Origin: Actinomyces oris
Lineage (GTDB): Bacteria; Actinomycetota; Actinomycetes; Actinomycetales; Actinomycetaceae
Length of the DNA stretch: 64,000 bases
NCBI RefSeq assembly: GCF_001937445.1
Contig: NZ_MSKS01000016.1
Span: 1-64,000 of the forward strand
Reading direction: 5' to 3'
Part shown: piece after piece, positions 10,445 through 19,308 of the stretch
Position numbering within the stretch: position 1 is the first letter of the stretch
How the letters are laid out: every line of letters starts with the position of its first letter
The notes under the pieces: model-generated
What the model was told of the DNA's origin: nothing
Databases searched by the model: none
What the model saw: the letters and a program-made list of their open reading frames with translations, nothing else
Position numbers and translations under genes: made by a program

Positions 10445-11637
10445 GTCGTGTAGTCCGCGTTGATGGTGACGTATCCGTGAGTGAGGTCGTTGGTCCACAC
10501 GGTGGCCTCGGCCGGGCCCGCCGACAGGTCGATGTCGATGCGGGTCTCGCGTGGGCTCATGTCCACCGCGTCCCGGTTGGGCTGGGGGGCGCCGTGGCTG
10601 AAGATCGTGATGCCGTTGATGGCGACGTCGACCTCATCGGGGTTGAAGGGGCAGACGTCCTCGGGCACGGTCCCCAGCTGGGAGAGGATGCGCCCCCAGT
10701 TGGGATCGGCCCCGGCGACGGCGCACTTGAGGAGGTTGGAGGAGCTGACGGTGCGGGCCGCGGCCTCGGCGGCCTCCTCGCTGACGGCTCCGGAGACGGT
10801 GATGGCGATGTCGTGGGTGGCGCCCTCGGCGTCGGCCACGAGGCGCCGGCCGAGCCGGCTCATCACCTCGGTGAGCGCCTCGTCGAGCTCGGCCCGGGAG
10901 GGGGTGGTGCCGGAGGCTCCGGAGGCCAGCAGGAGGACCGTGTCATTGGTGGACATGCAGCCGTCGGAGTTGATCCGGTTGACGGTTCGCGTTGTGGCGA
11001 ACGCCAGGGCATCCTGCGCCTGCTGAGGGGTGAGAACGGCGTCAGTGGTGATGACGGCGAGCATGGTGGCCATCCCGGGGGCCAGCATCCCTACTCCCTT
11101 GATCATGCCGCCGATGGTCCAGCTCTGTGCCCCGGTACCGACCGTGAGGGTGTCCTCCTTGGAGACGGTGTCGGTGGTCATGATGGCGGTGGCGGCGTCG
11201 GTCCCGGCCTGGGGCGTGTCGGCCAGGGCGAGGGCGGCGACGTCGATGCCCTCCAGGAGGACGGGCATGTCGATGCGCTCCCCGATGACGCCGGTGGAGC
11301 AGACCAGGATCTGGCCCGGTTCGGCGCCCAGCAGACCCGCGGTGCGGGTGGCGGTGGCTTCGGTGTCGTGCATGCCCTGCGCTCCGGTGCAGGCGTTGGC
11401 GCTGCCGGAGTTGAGGACGACGGCGCGGGCGTGGCCCCGCTGCCCGCCTTCCTGACCGGCCAGGAGCCGGCGTGACCAGACCACGGGGGCGGCGACGACC
11501 CGGTTGGTGGTGAACACCCCGGCCGCGGTGTCCAGCGGCCCGTCATTGACGACGAGGGCGAGGTCAGGCTTGCCGGAGGCCTTGAGGCCGGCGCGCACGC
11601 CGGCGGCACGGAATCCCTGGGCTGCGGTTACGCTCAC
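10441..11637 (-). CDS. argJ: Glutamate N-acetyltransferase / amino-acid acetyltransferase (ArgJ)
   Basis: Bifunctional ornithine acetyltransferase that recycles the acetyl group from acetylornithine to glutamate. It is made as a precursor that cleaves itself before the catalytic Thr in the [13 protein letters not shown] motif (residues about 185-197), giving two subunits. 398 residues is normal. The GTG start at 11635-11637 overlaps the argC stop as GTGA. Its presence means the cyclic acetyl route is used; no argA- or argE-like gene is in the window. Confidence 0.95.
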   Translation of the reverse strand: MSVTAAQGFRAAGVRAGLKASGKPDLALVVNDGPLDTAAGVFTTNRVVAAPVVWSRRLLAGQEGGQRGHARAVVLNSGSANACTGAQGMHDTEATATRTAGLLGAEPGQILVCSTGVIGERIDMPVLLEGIDVAALALADTPQAGTDAATAIMTTDTVSKEDTLTVGTGAQSWTIGGMIKGVGMLAPGMATMLAVITTDAVLTPQQAQDALAFATTRTVNRINSDGCMSTNDTVLLLASGASGTTPSRAELDEALTEVMSRLGRRLVADAEGATHDIAITVSGAVSEEAAEAAARTVSSSNLLKCAVAGADPNWGRILSQLGTVPEDVCPFNPDEVDVAINGITIFSHGAPQPNRDAVDMSPRETRIDIDLSAGPAEATVWTNDLTHGYVTINADYTT

Positions 11638-12740
11638 GGTGCGACTCCTTGGGCGGTGATGGCGGTGGTCTCCTTCAGCCCGAGAGCAAGGTTGAGGGAC
11701 TGAAGGGCGGCACTGGCGGTGCCCTTACCGAGGTTGTCGATGGCGCACATGGCCACGACGGCGTCCGCGCCACGGTCGATAGCGACCTGAACGGTGGCGG
11801 TTCCGCTTCCCAGGACGGTGCCGGTGGTGGGCCAGGTCCCCTCGGGCAGCAGCTGGATGAGGCTCTCACCGGTGCCGGTGGCCCCGTAGGCGTCGTTCCA
11901 AGCCGCCCGCAGGACGGCTTCGGGTTCGGGGGCCTCGCGCAGGGCCGTAGTCATGGGTGCGGTGACGGTGGCGAGGATGCCGCGGCTCATGGGGACCAGG
12001 ACCGGGGTGAAGGACAGGTGCACGCAGCCCGCGGCGGCGCCGGCCACCTCCAGGTTCTGGAGGATCTCGGGAATGTGCCGATGGGTGCCTCCGACGGCGT
12101 AGGGCTGAGCCGACCCCAGCGCCTCGGCTGCGGTGAGGTGAGGCTTGAGGGTCTTGCCTGCGCCGGAGTAGCCGACGGCCAGCACCGCGGTGAGCCGGGA
12201 GGGATCGAGGAGTCCGGCGGCGATGCCGGGCTGGACCGCCAGGGTGACAGCGGTGACGTTGCAGCCGGGGACAGCGATGCGCCTGGTGGCTGCCAGCTCT
12301 TCACGCTGAGCGCGGGCGCGCGTCTCGCCGTGGTGCAGGAGCTCGGGCATGCCGTAGGTCCAGGCACCGGCGTAGTCCGATCCGTAGAAGGTCTCCCACG
12401 CCTGCTGGCTGGTCAGTCGGTGGTCCGCCCCGCAGTCGATGAGAAGCGGCGCGCCGCCGCTCGAGGTGAGCTCCTCCAGCGCCGCCGTGACGGCTCCTGA
12501 GGCTCCGTGCGGCAGGGCCAGGACGACGACGTCGTGCTCGGCGAGGATCTCCGCCTCAGTGGGTTGGACGATGCGATCCGCCAGGGACAGCAGGTGCGGA
12601 TGGTGGTCTCCGATCCGACTGCCCGCGGACGAGGCCGCGGTGAGTGCGCCGACCTCCACCTCCGGGTGGGCTGTGAGCAGGCGCAGAACCTCGCCGCCGG
12701 CATATCCGGTGGCTCCAGCAACAGCAACTGACCAAGTCAT
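11634..12740 (-). CDS. argC: N-acetyl-gamma-glutamyl-phosphate reductase
   Basis: NADPH-dependent reduction of acetylglutamyl phosphate to the semialdehyde. The dinucleotide-binding loop [18 protein letters not shown] follows the start, and the catalytic Cys lies in [17 protein letters not shown]. The ATG at 12738-12740 gives 368 residues; upstream frame extension runs through the operator and is rejected. First gene of the argC-J-B-D-R operon, whose genes are all joined by 4-base overlaps. The ARG-box-like palindrome lies 20-35 bases upstream. Confidence 0.96.
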   Translation of the reverse strand: MTWSVAVAGATGYAGGEVLRLLTAHPEVEVGALTAASSAGSRIGDHHPHLLSLADRIVQPTEAEILAEHDVVVLALPHGASGAVTAALEELTSSGGAPLLIDCGADHRLTSQQAWETFYGSDYAGAWTYGMPELLHHGETRARAQREELAATRRIAVPGCNVTAVTLAVQPGIAAGLLDPSRLTAVLAVGYSGAGKTLKPHLTAAEALGSAQPYAVGGTHRHIPEILQNLEVAGAAAGCVHLSFTPVLVPMSRGILATVTAPMTTALREAPEPEAVLRAAWNDAYGATGTGESLIQLLPEGTWPTTGTVLGSGTATVQVAIDRGADAVVAMCAIDNLGKGTASAALQSLNLALGLKETTAITAQGVAP

Positions 12741-12759
12741 GCAGCAACCATACATCCGC

Positions 12760-12775
12760 ATGCATAGAAATGCAT
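12760..12775 (-). promoter_or_regulatory. ARG box (predicted ArgR operator) before argC
   Basis: ATGCAT-AGAA-ATGCAT is a perfect palindrome in its arms, centred about 27 bases before the argC start. Size and TGCAT half-sites fit actinobacterial ArgR boxes. Just beside it lies ACATCCGCATGC, a 12-base string repeated before the ABC importer gene at 25795. Binding by the ArgR encoded four genes downstream is inferred. Confidence 0.7.
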
Positions 12776-12813
12776 TCATCGCCCGCTGCTGTGATTCATC
12801 TCCTCCCTCCGCC

Positions 12814-12841
12814 CTCAGGGTCGAAGACTCAGGGTCGAGGA
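12814..12841. repeat. 14-bp tandem duplication
   Basis: CTCAGGGTCGAAGA at 12814-12827 is followed directly by CTCAGGGTCGAGGA at 12828-12841, two copies that differ by one base. They abut the end of the flavodoxin gene, consistent with a small slippage duplication. No function is suggested. Confidence 0.6.
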
Positions 12842-13360
12842 CTAGGAGCGATCACGGCGGCCGGTGAGCGCGTCGTCATGGAGGGAGGTGGCGATGGCGT
12901 CGGCCCACTGGCGCACCTCGTCCCAGTCGCGGTAGTCGCCCTCACTCGCTCCCCCGAGCTTGGCGATGGAGCGCTCCCGCAGGCTGAGCCTGGAGGGGTC
13001 GAAGCGGCCCGCGAAGGTCATGTGATCCTTCGGGTCGATGGCCAGGAGCACCGGGCCGATGCGCATGGGGTCGGAGACCTTGCCCTTGGGCAGGCCGGAG
13101 AGCCCCACGGAGAAGGCCCACACGGGCTTGGCCCTGAGGACGTCATGGAAACGCTTGGTGAAGTCGACGGCCTCCGGCGTCCACTTGGTCATGTAGACCG
13201 CACTGCCCAGGATGAAGGCGTCATACTCCTCGACGCTGTCGACATCCTCGGGGCGCTTGGTCTCCACATCGATCTGGGCGGCCTGGAGCCGCTCGGCAAT
13301 CACCGCGGCCACCTCATCGGTGGACCCGTGCTTGGAGGAAGAGGTCAGCAGGATCTTCAT
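12842..13360 (-). CDS. Flavodoxin-domain protein
   Basis: 172 residues, with the FMN phosphate loop [15 protein letters not shown] at the N terminus and the isoalloxazine-side segment [18 protein letters not shown] near residue 60. It belongs to the flavodoxin group related to HemG (protoporphyrinogen oxidase); the partner or substrate is unknown and haem synthesis genes are not nearby. ATG 13358-13360 directly precedes the conserved KILLTSS strand; an upstream extension of 31 codons is not supported. It sits alone between pheT and argC. Confidence 0.85.
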   Translation of the reverse strand: MKILLTSSSKHGSTDEVAAVIAERLQAAQIDVETKRPEDVDSVEEYDAFILGSAVYMTKWTPEAVDFTKRFHDVLRAKPVWAFSVGLSGLPKGKVSDPMRIGPVLLAIDPKDHMTFAGRFDPSRLSLRERSIAKLGGASEGDYRDWDEVRQWADAIATSLHDDALTGRRDRS

Positions 13361-13422
13361 GCCGCCTAGTATTACTGAGACCACACCCGCTGTCTGGGAT
13401 CCCCTACTCGACGAAAGCACTG

Positions 13423-13470
13423 AAAAAGCGCTGACGGCCATGATGTGCATCACATATGGCCGTCAGTGCT
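13423..13470 (-). terminator. pheT intrinsic terminator
   Basis: Arms 13427-13441 and 13456-13470 form a 15-bp stem with one G-T/A variation and a 14-base loop that can fold further (TGTG/CACA). On the minus strand the stem is followed by five Ts (13423-13427), a classic intrinsic terminator 17 bases past the pheT stop. Confidence 0.85.
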
Positions 13471-13486
13471 GGTAGATCTGCGTGGT

Positions 13487-16144
13487 TCAGCTGCGCAGCT
13501 CGGCCCCCAGAAGCTTGGCTGCCCGCTTGACCACGCGCTTGCGCACAGCGGCGGTCTCCTCGGCTGTCAGCGTGCGGTCGGGGGCCCGCAGCACCAGGGA
13601 GAAAGCCAACGACTTCTTGCCCTCGCCGAGCTGGGGGCCGCGGAAGACGTCGAAGAGGCGAACCTCCTCAGCCAGATCCCCTGCGGCCTGTCTGACCAGG
13701 GCCTCGACCTCGGCGGCGGTAGTGGTCTCGTCGACGACGAGGGCGATGTCCTCCTTGGCGGCCGGGAAGGTGGAGACGGCCTTGACCTGGAGCGCCCCGG
13801 CGCTGCGGGCGGCCTCCAGCAGCGGGTCGAGGTCGATCTCGACGGCGCAGGCACGCTCGGGAAGTCCGAGCGCGCGCACCACCCGCGGGTGGAGCTCTCC
13901 GGCATGGGCGACGAGCCTGCCGGGCTCGATCTCCTTGCCCCGACGTCGGCCGGGCAGGCGGATCTCCGCGGTGCGGCCGGGGTGCCAGGGAGCGTAGGGG
14001 TGCTCAGGGGCGCAGACCTCGACCTGCACCCCGAGCGCCGCGGCCACGGTGCGAACCACCTCGACGGCGTCGGCCCAGTCCCAGGGGCGGCCCGCCCCGA
14101 GAACCCCGGAGCGCTCGCGCTCACCGGTCATGACGGCACCGACGTGGGTGGGCTGAGCGGGGATGCCCGCCTCGAGGGCGGCCTCCTCGGACTGGCTGGG
14201 GCGCTCGGAGGTTCCGGGGATCGGGGCGGGAACGGTTCCGGCCGGGTGGGTGACGGAGCCGACCTCGAAGACGGCGACGTCAGTCAGGCCACGGGAGACG
14301 TTGCGCCGGGCGACGTCGACCAGGGAGTCGAGCACGCTGGTGCGCAGGTAGGGGGCGTCCTCAGCCAGGGGGTTGGCCAGGCGGACCCTCTGGCGGCGAG
14401 CGTCGTCGGCAGGGATCTCGAGCAGGTCGTGGACGTCCCCGATGAAGGGGTAGGACAGGACCTGGGTGAGTCCAGCGTCGGCCAGGGCGCGCACGATGTC
14501 ACGGCGGGCCCTCTGGTCGGCGCTCAGTCCCGTGCCGGCGGGGGCCGTGGGCACGATGACCGGGATGGCGTCGTATCCGTCGAGGCGGGCGATCTCCTCG
14601 GCCAGGTGGGCGGGGCCCACCAGGTCCGGGCGCCAAGTCGGCGGGGTGACGGTCAGCAGGATGGTGCCGTCGTCGGCGGAACCGCTGTGCTCCACGGTGC
14701 ATCCGATGGTGGTGAGCAGCTCGGTGACGCGCTCGGTTCCGTAGGCGACGCCGGTGAGGCGCTCGGCGGCGTCGGCGCGCATGGTGATGGGCTCGGGGGC
14801 CCGGGTGCGGTTGATGTCGGTGGCCACAGGCTCGGCGGTGCCGCCGCCGTACTCCACGAGCAGGTCAACGGCCCGCTGGGCGGCGATGGGCGCCAGCTCG
14901 GTGTCCACGCCGCGCTCGTTGCGTTTGGAGGACTCGGTGGGCAACTTGTGGCGTCGCGAGGAGCGGGCCACACTGACCGGGTCGAAGTGGGCGGCCTCGA
15001 TGAGGACGTCGCGGGTATCGGCATCGACTTCGCTCAGGGCCCCGCCGAAGACGCCGGCCAGAACCAGTGCCCGGGAGCCCTCGCCCTCCGGGGAGTCGGC
15101 GATGACCAGGTCCTCGGGGTCGAGGGTGCGGGTGACCTCGTCGAGGAAGGTGAGGCGCTCACTCTCTTGAGCACGGCGCACGACGATGGGGGCGGTGAGC
15201 TTTCCGGCGTCGAAGGCGTGCAGCGGCTGGCCCAGGTCGAGCATGACGTAGTTGGTGACGTCAACGGCCAGGGAGATGGGCCGCATGCCTGCGGCGGCCA
15301 GGCGGTCCTGCATCCAGGTGGGCGACGGGACACTCGGGTCGATGCCGCGCACGAGGCGGGCGACGTAGCGATCGCATCCGGGGCGCCCGTGGATGGGGCG
15401 GGGGTCCTCGGGGACGACGACGTCGAAGCCGCCCTCCCCGACGGGGGCCACGCCGTTGGGGTACAGCCCCGTGTTGGTGGCGTCGGCGGGGTCGGTGAAG
15501 CGGGCACCGGTGGAGTGGGAGTACTCGCGGGCCACGCCGCGCATGGAGAAGCAGTAGCCGCGGTCCGGGGTCACGTTGATCTCCAGGACCTCCTCCCCCA
15601 GGCCGAGGATGCCGATGGCGTCGGTCCCGGGTGCGGGCGGCTCCTCGCCCTCGTGGCCGTGCTCAGCCAGCCACTGCTGGAGCACGATGATGCCGGAGTG
15701 GTCCTCCCCGATACCCAGCTCGCGGGCCGAGCAGATCATGCCGTCGGAGACGTGCCCGTAGGTCTTACGCGCGGCGATGCGGAAGTCGCCGGGCAGGACG
15801 GCGCCGGGCAGGCAGACGACGACGTAGTCGCCGACGTCGAAGTTGTGGGCGCCGCAGACGATGCCGCGGCTGGGCAGGTCGGAGGGCTCCTTGCCGGTGC
15901 CGGGGGCGTCGTTGTGCTCGGGGCCGACGTCGACGCGGCAGTAGTTGATGACCTTGCCGTTGGACTGCTCCTTGGCCTCGCGGGTGAGGACCTTACCGAC
16001 GACGAGGGGGCCGGTGACGGCCGGGGGGACGATGCGCTCCTCCTCCAGGCCCACGCGCACGAGGTCGGCGGCGAGCTGCTCGGCGCTCAGGCCGGTGGGG
16101 ACGTCGACGTGCTCGCGCAGCCATTCGATGGGGACGTAGGGCAT
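13487..16144 (-). CDS. pheT: Phenylalanyl-tRNA synthetase beta subunit
   Basis: Large subunit of the (alpha-beta)2 PheRS; binds tRNA-Phe and edits Tyr-tRNA-Phe. The N-terminal EMAP-like tRNA-binding domain is visible in VVGKVLTREAKEQSNGKVINYCRVDVG (about residues 46-72), B3/B4 editing and B5 domains follow, and the C terminus is the ferredoxin-like anticodon-binding domain (VSTFPAAKEDIALVVDETT). ATG 16142-16144 gives 885 residues; one base separates it from the pheS stop. Confidence 0.97.
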   Translation of the reverse strand: MPYVPIEWLREHVDVPTGLSAEQLAADLVRVGLEEERIVPPAVTGPLVVGKVLTREAKEQSNGKVINYCRVDVGPEHNDAPGTGKEPSDLPSRGIVCGAHNFDVGDYVVVCLPGAVLPGDFRIAARKTYGHVSDGMICSARELGIGEDHSGIIVLQQWLAEHGHEGEEPPAPGTDAIGILGLGEEVLEINVTPDRGYCFSMRGVAREYSHSTGARFTDPADATNTGLYPNGVAPVGEGGFDVVVPEDPRPIHGRPGCDRYVARLVRGIDPSVPSPTWMQDRLAAAGMRPISLAVDVTNYVMLDLGQPLHAFDAGKLTAPIVVRRAQESERLTFLDEVTRTLDPEDLVIADSPEGEGSRALVLAGVFGGALSEVDADTRDVLIEAAHFDPVSVARSSRRHKLPTESSKRNERGVDTELAPIAAQRAVDLLVEYGGGTAEPVATDINRTRAPEPITMRADAAERLTGVAYGTERVTELLTTIGCTVEHSGSADDGTILLTVTPPTWRPDLVGPAHLAEEIARLDGYDAIPVIVPTAPAGTGLSADQRARRDIVRALADAGLTQVLSYPFIGDVHDLLEIPADDARRQRVRLANPLAEDAPYLRTSVLDSLVDVARRNVSRGLTDVAVFEVGSVTHPAGTVPAPIPGTSERPSQSEEAALEAGIPAQPTHVGAVMTGERERSGVLGAGRPWDWADAVEVVRTVAAALGVQVEVCAPEHPYAPWHPGRTAEIRLPGRRRGKEIEPGRLVAHAGELHPRVVRALGLPERACAVEIDLDPLLEAARSAGALQVKAVSTFPAAKEDIALVVDETTTAAEVEALVRQAAGDLAEEVRLFDVFRGPQLGEGKKSLAFSLVLRAPDRTLTAEETAAVRKRVVKRAAKLLGAELRS

Positions 16145-16145
16145 G

Positions 16146-17231
16146 TCAGTTTCCCTTTCCGGTGGTGCCGAACTGCTGGGAGAAGCGGATGTCGCCCTCG
16201 ACGATGTCATGCATGTCGGCGATTCCGTGGCGCAGCATGAGGGTGCGCTCCAGGCCCATGCCGAAGGCGAAGCCCGTGTAGACCTCGGGGTCGATGCCGC
16301 AGGCGGTGAGCACGTTGGGGTTGACCATGCCGCAGCCTCCCCATTCGATCCAGCCGGCGCCGCCCTTCTTCTGGGGGAACCACAAGTCCATCTCGGCGCT
16401 GGGCTCGGTGAAGGGGAAGAAGGAGGGGCGCAGGCGGGTGCGCGCCTCGGGGCCGAACATGGCCTTGGCGAAGTGGTCCAGGACGCCCTTGAGGTGCGCC
16501 ATCGTCAGGCCCTTGTCCACGGCCAGGCCCTCGACCTGGTGGAAGACGGGGGTGTGGGTGGCGTCGAGCTCGTCGGAGCGGAAGACCTTGCCGGGGCAGG
16601 CCACGTAGAGCGGGGGCTGCTGCTCGAGCATGACGCGGGCCTGGACCGGGGAGGTGTGGGTGCGCAGCACGAGGTTGGCGGCCTGCCCCTCGGCGGCCCC
16701 GACGCTGGCGCCGTCGATGTAGAAGGTGTCCTGCATCTGGCGGGCGGGGTGGTCGGCGTCGAAGTTGAGGGCGTCGAAGTCGAACCACTCGTGCTCGACC
16801 TCCGGCCCCTCGGCGATGGACCAGCCCATGGAGGTGAAGAAGTCGCAGACCTCGTCAATGAGGATGTCGAGGGGGTGACGGGCACCGGCCTGCGTGCGCG
16901 AGGTGGGGATGGTGACGTCGACCGCCTCGGTGCGCAGCATCTCTTCCTCGGCGGCGGCCTCGAGGGTCTCCTGCCTGGCGGTCAGAGCCTTGGCGATGTG
17001 CCCGCGAGCGCCGCCCAGGAGCTTGCCGGCGGTGGGCTTGTCCGCCTTGTCCAGGGTGCCGATGAGCCGGTTGGCCAGGGTCAGTGGTGAGGCGTCGCCG
17101 GTGTGGGCCAGGCGGGCCTCCTTGAGCTCGGCGAGGGTGCCGGCTGCGGCGAAGGCGGCCAGGGCCTCCTCGACGGCGGCGTTGATGCCGGCCTCGTCCA
17201 GGGGCGAGAGCGCGCCGGGAGCGTCAGTCAT
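16146..17231 (-). CDS. pheS: Phenylalanyl-tRNA synthetase alpha subunit
   Basis: Catalytic class II subunit. An N-terminal coiled coil (residues 1-90) precedes the core with motif 2 [20 protein letters not shown] and motif 3 [23 protein letters not shown] 17229-17231 gives 361 residues, the family norm; the upstream frame extension into the intergenic region shows no similarity. First gene of the pheST operon; its promoter must lie in 17232-17394. I see no T-box or peptide attenuator there. Confidence 0.97.
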   Translation of the reverse strand: MTDAPGALSPLDEAGINAAVEEALAAFAAAGTLAELKEARLAHTGDASPLTLANRLIGTLDKADKPTAGKLLGGARGHIAKALTARQETLEAAAEEEMLRTEAVDVTIPTSRTQAGARHPLDILIDEVCDFFTSMGWSIAEGPEVEHEWFDFDALNFDADHPARQMQDTFYIDGASVGAAEGQAANLVLRTHTSPVQARVMLEQQPPLYVACPGKVFRSDELDATHTPVFHQVEGLAVDKGLTMAHLKGVLDHFAKAMFGPEARTRLRPSFFPFTEPSAEMDLWFPQKKGGAGWIEWGGCGMVNPNVLTACGIDPEVYTGFAFGMGLERTLMLRHGIADMHDIVEGDIRFSQQFGTTGKGN

Positions 17232-17394
17232 ATGCGGTGCCTTCCACCAGGTGTCTCCGGGGTTGTCCGCCCTTAAGGGTAGTCCGCGCCGTCGCGTGGG
17301 TGTGAATCGTCCCGTCACCGGGGTGGCGCGGGGGTCACCCCCCGCTTGGTCATGCGCTGTCATGCGCTCCGGTCGGGTTGCTGCCACCTGGGAC

Positions 17395-17425
17395 TTGACG
17401 GTGACGTTACGTCACCTGCTGAGAT
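17395..17425 (+). promoter_or_regulatory. MerR-type promoter with operator in a 19-bp spacer
   Basis: TTGACG (17395-17400) and TGAGAT (17420-17425) are 19 bases apart, the long spacer typical of promoters switched by MerR proteins. The spacer region carries the palindrome GGTGACG-TTA-CGTCACC (17400-17416). The expected start of transcription, about seven bases after the -10, is the A of the merR ATG itself, so the mRNA would be leaderless. Confidence 0.7.
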
Positions 17426-17431
17426 GGATTC

Positions 17432-18295
17432 ATGCACGTCAAGGAGCTCGCCCGGATCGCCGGTACCACGCCGAGGGCGGTGCGCTACTACCACCACCTG
17501 GGTCTGCTGGAGATTCCGCCCACGGTGCGGGGGCGGCGCGAGTACGGCGTCGAGCACGTGGCCCGTCTGCTGCGTATCCGGTGGCTGGCCGACGGAGGAC
17601 TGTCGCTGACCCAGGTGGCGGAGATGCTCGCCTCGGACACGATCGGCACCGATCAGGACTCTCGTCGCGAGGCGGTGCTGCGCGATCTGCGGGCCACACG
17701 GGGCACGATCGAGGCTCAGCAGCGCAGCCTGGCCGAGCAGGCCTCCCGGGTCGATGAGCTCATTGCCCGGGTGGAGCGCGGTGAGGGCCTGTCCCCCGCT
17801 CCCAGCGCTCTGACTCGTTTCTACGACGACATCGAGGCCCGGATCGCTCGCCTGGGCGGCAGTGTGCAAGTGCTGGGGGCCGAGCGCCAGAAGATGGTGG
17901 TGCTCGCCTCGCTGGGCATGGTGCCCGACAGCGTGGTCCCCTTCATCGAGGCGCTGGATGACGATGATCGAGAGCTGTCCGCTCAGCAGATCATGGACTT
18001 CACCCGCCTGGCCACGCTGAGCGAGGTCGAGGGGCGCGTTGAGGCGCACCGGCTCGCGCACAACGGCTGGAGGCTGGCGTGCCGCCACAAGGAGCATGCC
18101 CTGGCCGTCCTGGCGGACCTTCCCTCGGGCGCTCTGGGGCGCGCCATGTGGCGACTGACCCATGTCCTGACCACGTCCAGCTATCCGTATCCGGCTCAGC
18201 AGGCCTTCGTGGCTGAGCTCATGGAGCTCATGCTCGCCGATCCGGACTTCGCCGCAACGATCCGCCGCTCGGCGGGAGAGGAGCCAGTGCTGTGA
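17432..18295 (+). CDS. MerR-family regulator of the adjacent ABC exporter
   Basis: A 287-residue MerR protein. The winged helix is at residues 1-70 (VKELARIAGTTPRAVRYYHHLGLLEIPPTVRGRREYG), then a dimerising coiled coil (residues about 75-115, RREAVLRDLRATRGTIEAQQRSLAEQ), then a long C-terminal effector domain of about 170 residues, as in TipAL/multidrug-sensing members. It probably binds the palindrome in its own promoter and activates the whole three-gene operon when it senses a drug. No Shine-Dalgarno sequence precedes the ATG, in line with a leaderless transcript. Its stop overlaps the GTG start of the ATPase gene. Confidence 0.9.
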   Translation: MHVKELARIAGTTPRAVRYYHHLGLLEIPPTVRGRREYGVEHVARLLRIRWLADGGLSLTQVAEMLASDTIGTDQDSRREAVLRDLRATRGTIEAQQRSLAEQASRVDELIARVERGEGLSPAPSALTRFYDDIEARIARLGGSVQVLGAERQKMVVLASLGMVPDSVVPFIEALDDDDRELSAQQIMDFTRLATLSEVEGRVEAHRLAHNGWRLACRHKEHALAVLADLPSGALGRAMWRLTHVLTTSSYPYPAQQAFVAELMELMLADPDFAATIRRSAGEEPVL

Positions 18296-19308
18296 ATGCC
18301 AAGAGAACCAAGGCGAAGAAGGCAGCACGTACGTCAGCAGTAACGTCGCATGCGGAGGTGGCCCAGCCCGCCACCGCCTCTCCTCCCACCGCGGTCCGTG
18401 ATCTGGGAGCCGGCTGCGAGCCGCCGGTGCGCGTGCACGGTCTGGTCAAGCGCTTCGGGCGCTTCAGGGCGCTTGACGGCCTGGATCTGACGGTGGAGGC
18501 GGGCAGCGTCCACGGTTTCCTCGGCCCCAATGGGGCGGGGAAATCCACCACGATCCGTGTCCTGCTGGGGCTCTACCGGCCCGACGGCGGCAGCGTGAGC
18601 GTGCTGGGCCGCGAGCCGTGGAAGCAGGCCGCGCTCATCAACCGGCAGGTCTCCTATGTTCCCGGTGACGTGGCGCTGTGGCCGGCCCTGACCGGCGGGC
18701 AGGTGCTCGACGCCCTGGCCGGGCTGCGCGGCTCGCGCGATGCCAAGCGGGAGGCCGAGCTCATGGAGCGCTTCGACCTGGATCCCAGCAAACGGGTGAG
18801 AACCTACTCCAAGGGGAATCGGCAGAAGGTGGCACTCGTGGCGGCCCTGGCCGCACCGACGAGCCTACTGGTGCTCGATGAGCCCACCAGTGGCCTGGAT
18901 CCGCTCATGGAGCGGGTCTTCACCGAGGAGGTCGCCAGAGCCTGCGGCGAGGGCCGTACGGTTCTGCTCTCCAGCCACATCCTGGCCGAGGTCCAGCGCC
19001 TGTGCAGTGCGGTGACGATCATCAAGAACGGCCGGGTCGTCGAGCACGGTGACCTGGGGACCCTGCGGCGGTTGTCGCGCACCCGCATCGAGCTGGGTGC
19101 TGCGGCCGACGAGCTCGGGACCGTCTCGCAGGCGTTGGAAGCCCTGGGGCTCGACGTCGTCGAGGACGATGGCCGCCTGACCCTTGAGGTGCCGGCGGAG
19201 CAGGTGCCGACGGTGCTGAGCCTCGCGGGCGAGCACCGGATCCAGGACGTCACCTGCGAGCCGACCAGTCTGGAGGATCTCTTCCTGCGTCACTACGAGG
19301 AGGCCTGA
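18292..19308 (+). CDS. ABC exporter ATP-binding protein
   Basis: 338 residues. Walker A GPNGAGKSTT (near residue 80), signature YSKGNRQKVALVAAL, Walker B LLVLDEPTSGLD and the switch His in LLSSHILAEV are all present, so the ATPase should be active. The 40-residue basic, Ala-rich N-terminal leader is unusual for the family. The GTG start at 18292 overlaps the merR stop as GTGA. Belongs to the ABC-2/DrrA-like drug exporter group and works with the permease that follows. Confidence 0.94.
   Translation: MNAKRTKAKKAARTSAVTSHAEVAQPATASPPTAVRDLGAGCEPPVRVHGLVKRFGRFRALDGLDLTVEAGSVHGFLGPNGAGKSTTIRVLLGLYRPDGGSVSVLGREPWKQAALINRQVSYVPGDVALWPALTGGQVLDALAGLRGSRDAKREAELMERFDLDPSKRVRTYSKGNRQKVALVAALAAPTSLLVLDEPTSGLDPLMERVFTEEVARACGEGRTVLLSSHILAEVQRLCSAVTIIKNGRVVEHGDLGTLRRLSRTRIELGAAADELGTVSQALEALGLDVVEDDGRLTLEVPAEQVPTVLSLAGEHRIQDVTCEPTSLEDLFLRHYEEA

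Noticed and set aside
13445-16240. 931-residue open frame on the plus strand opposite pheT
   Set aside because: Low-complexity antisense translation of pheT without any domain; pheT is certain.
17232-17394. T-box or attenuator before pheS
   Set aside because: No T-box core sequence, no Phe-rich leader peptide and no terminator hairpin found.
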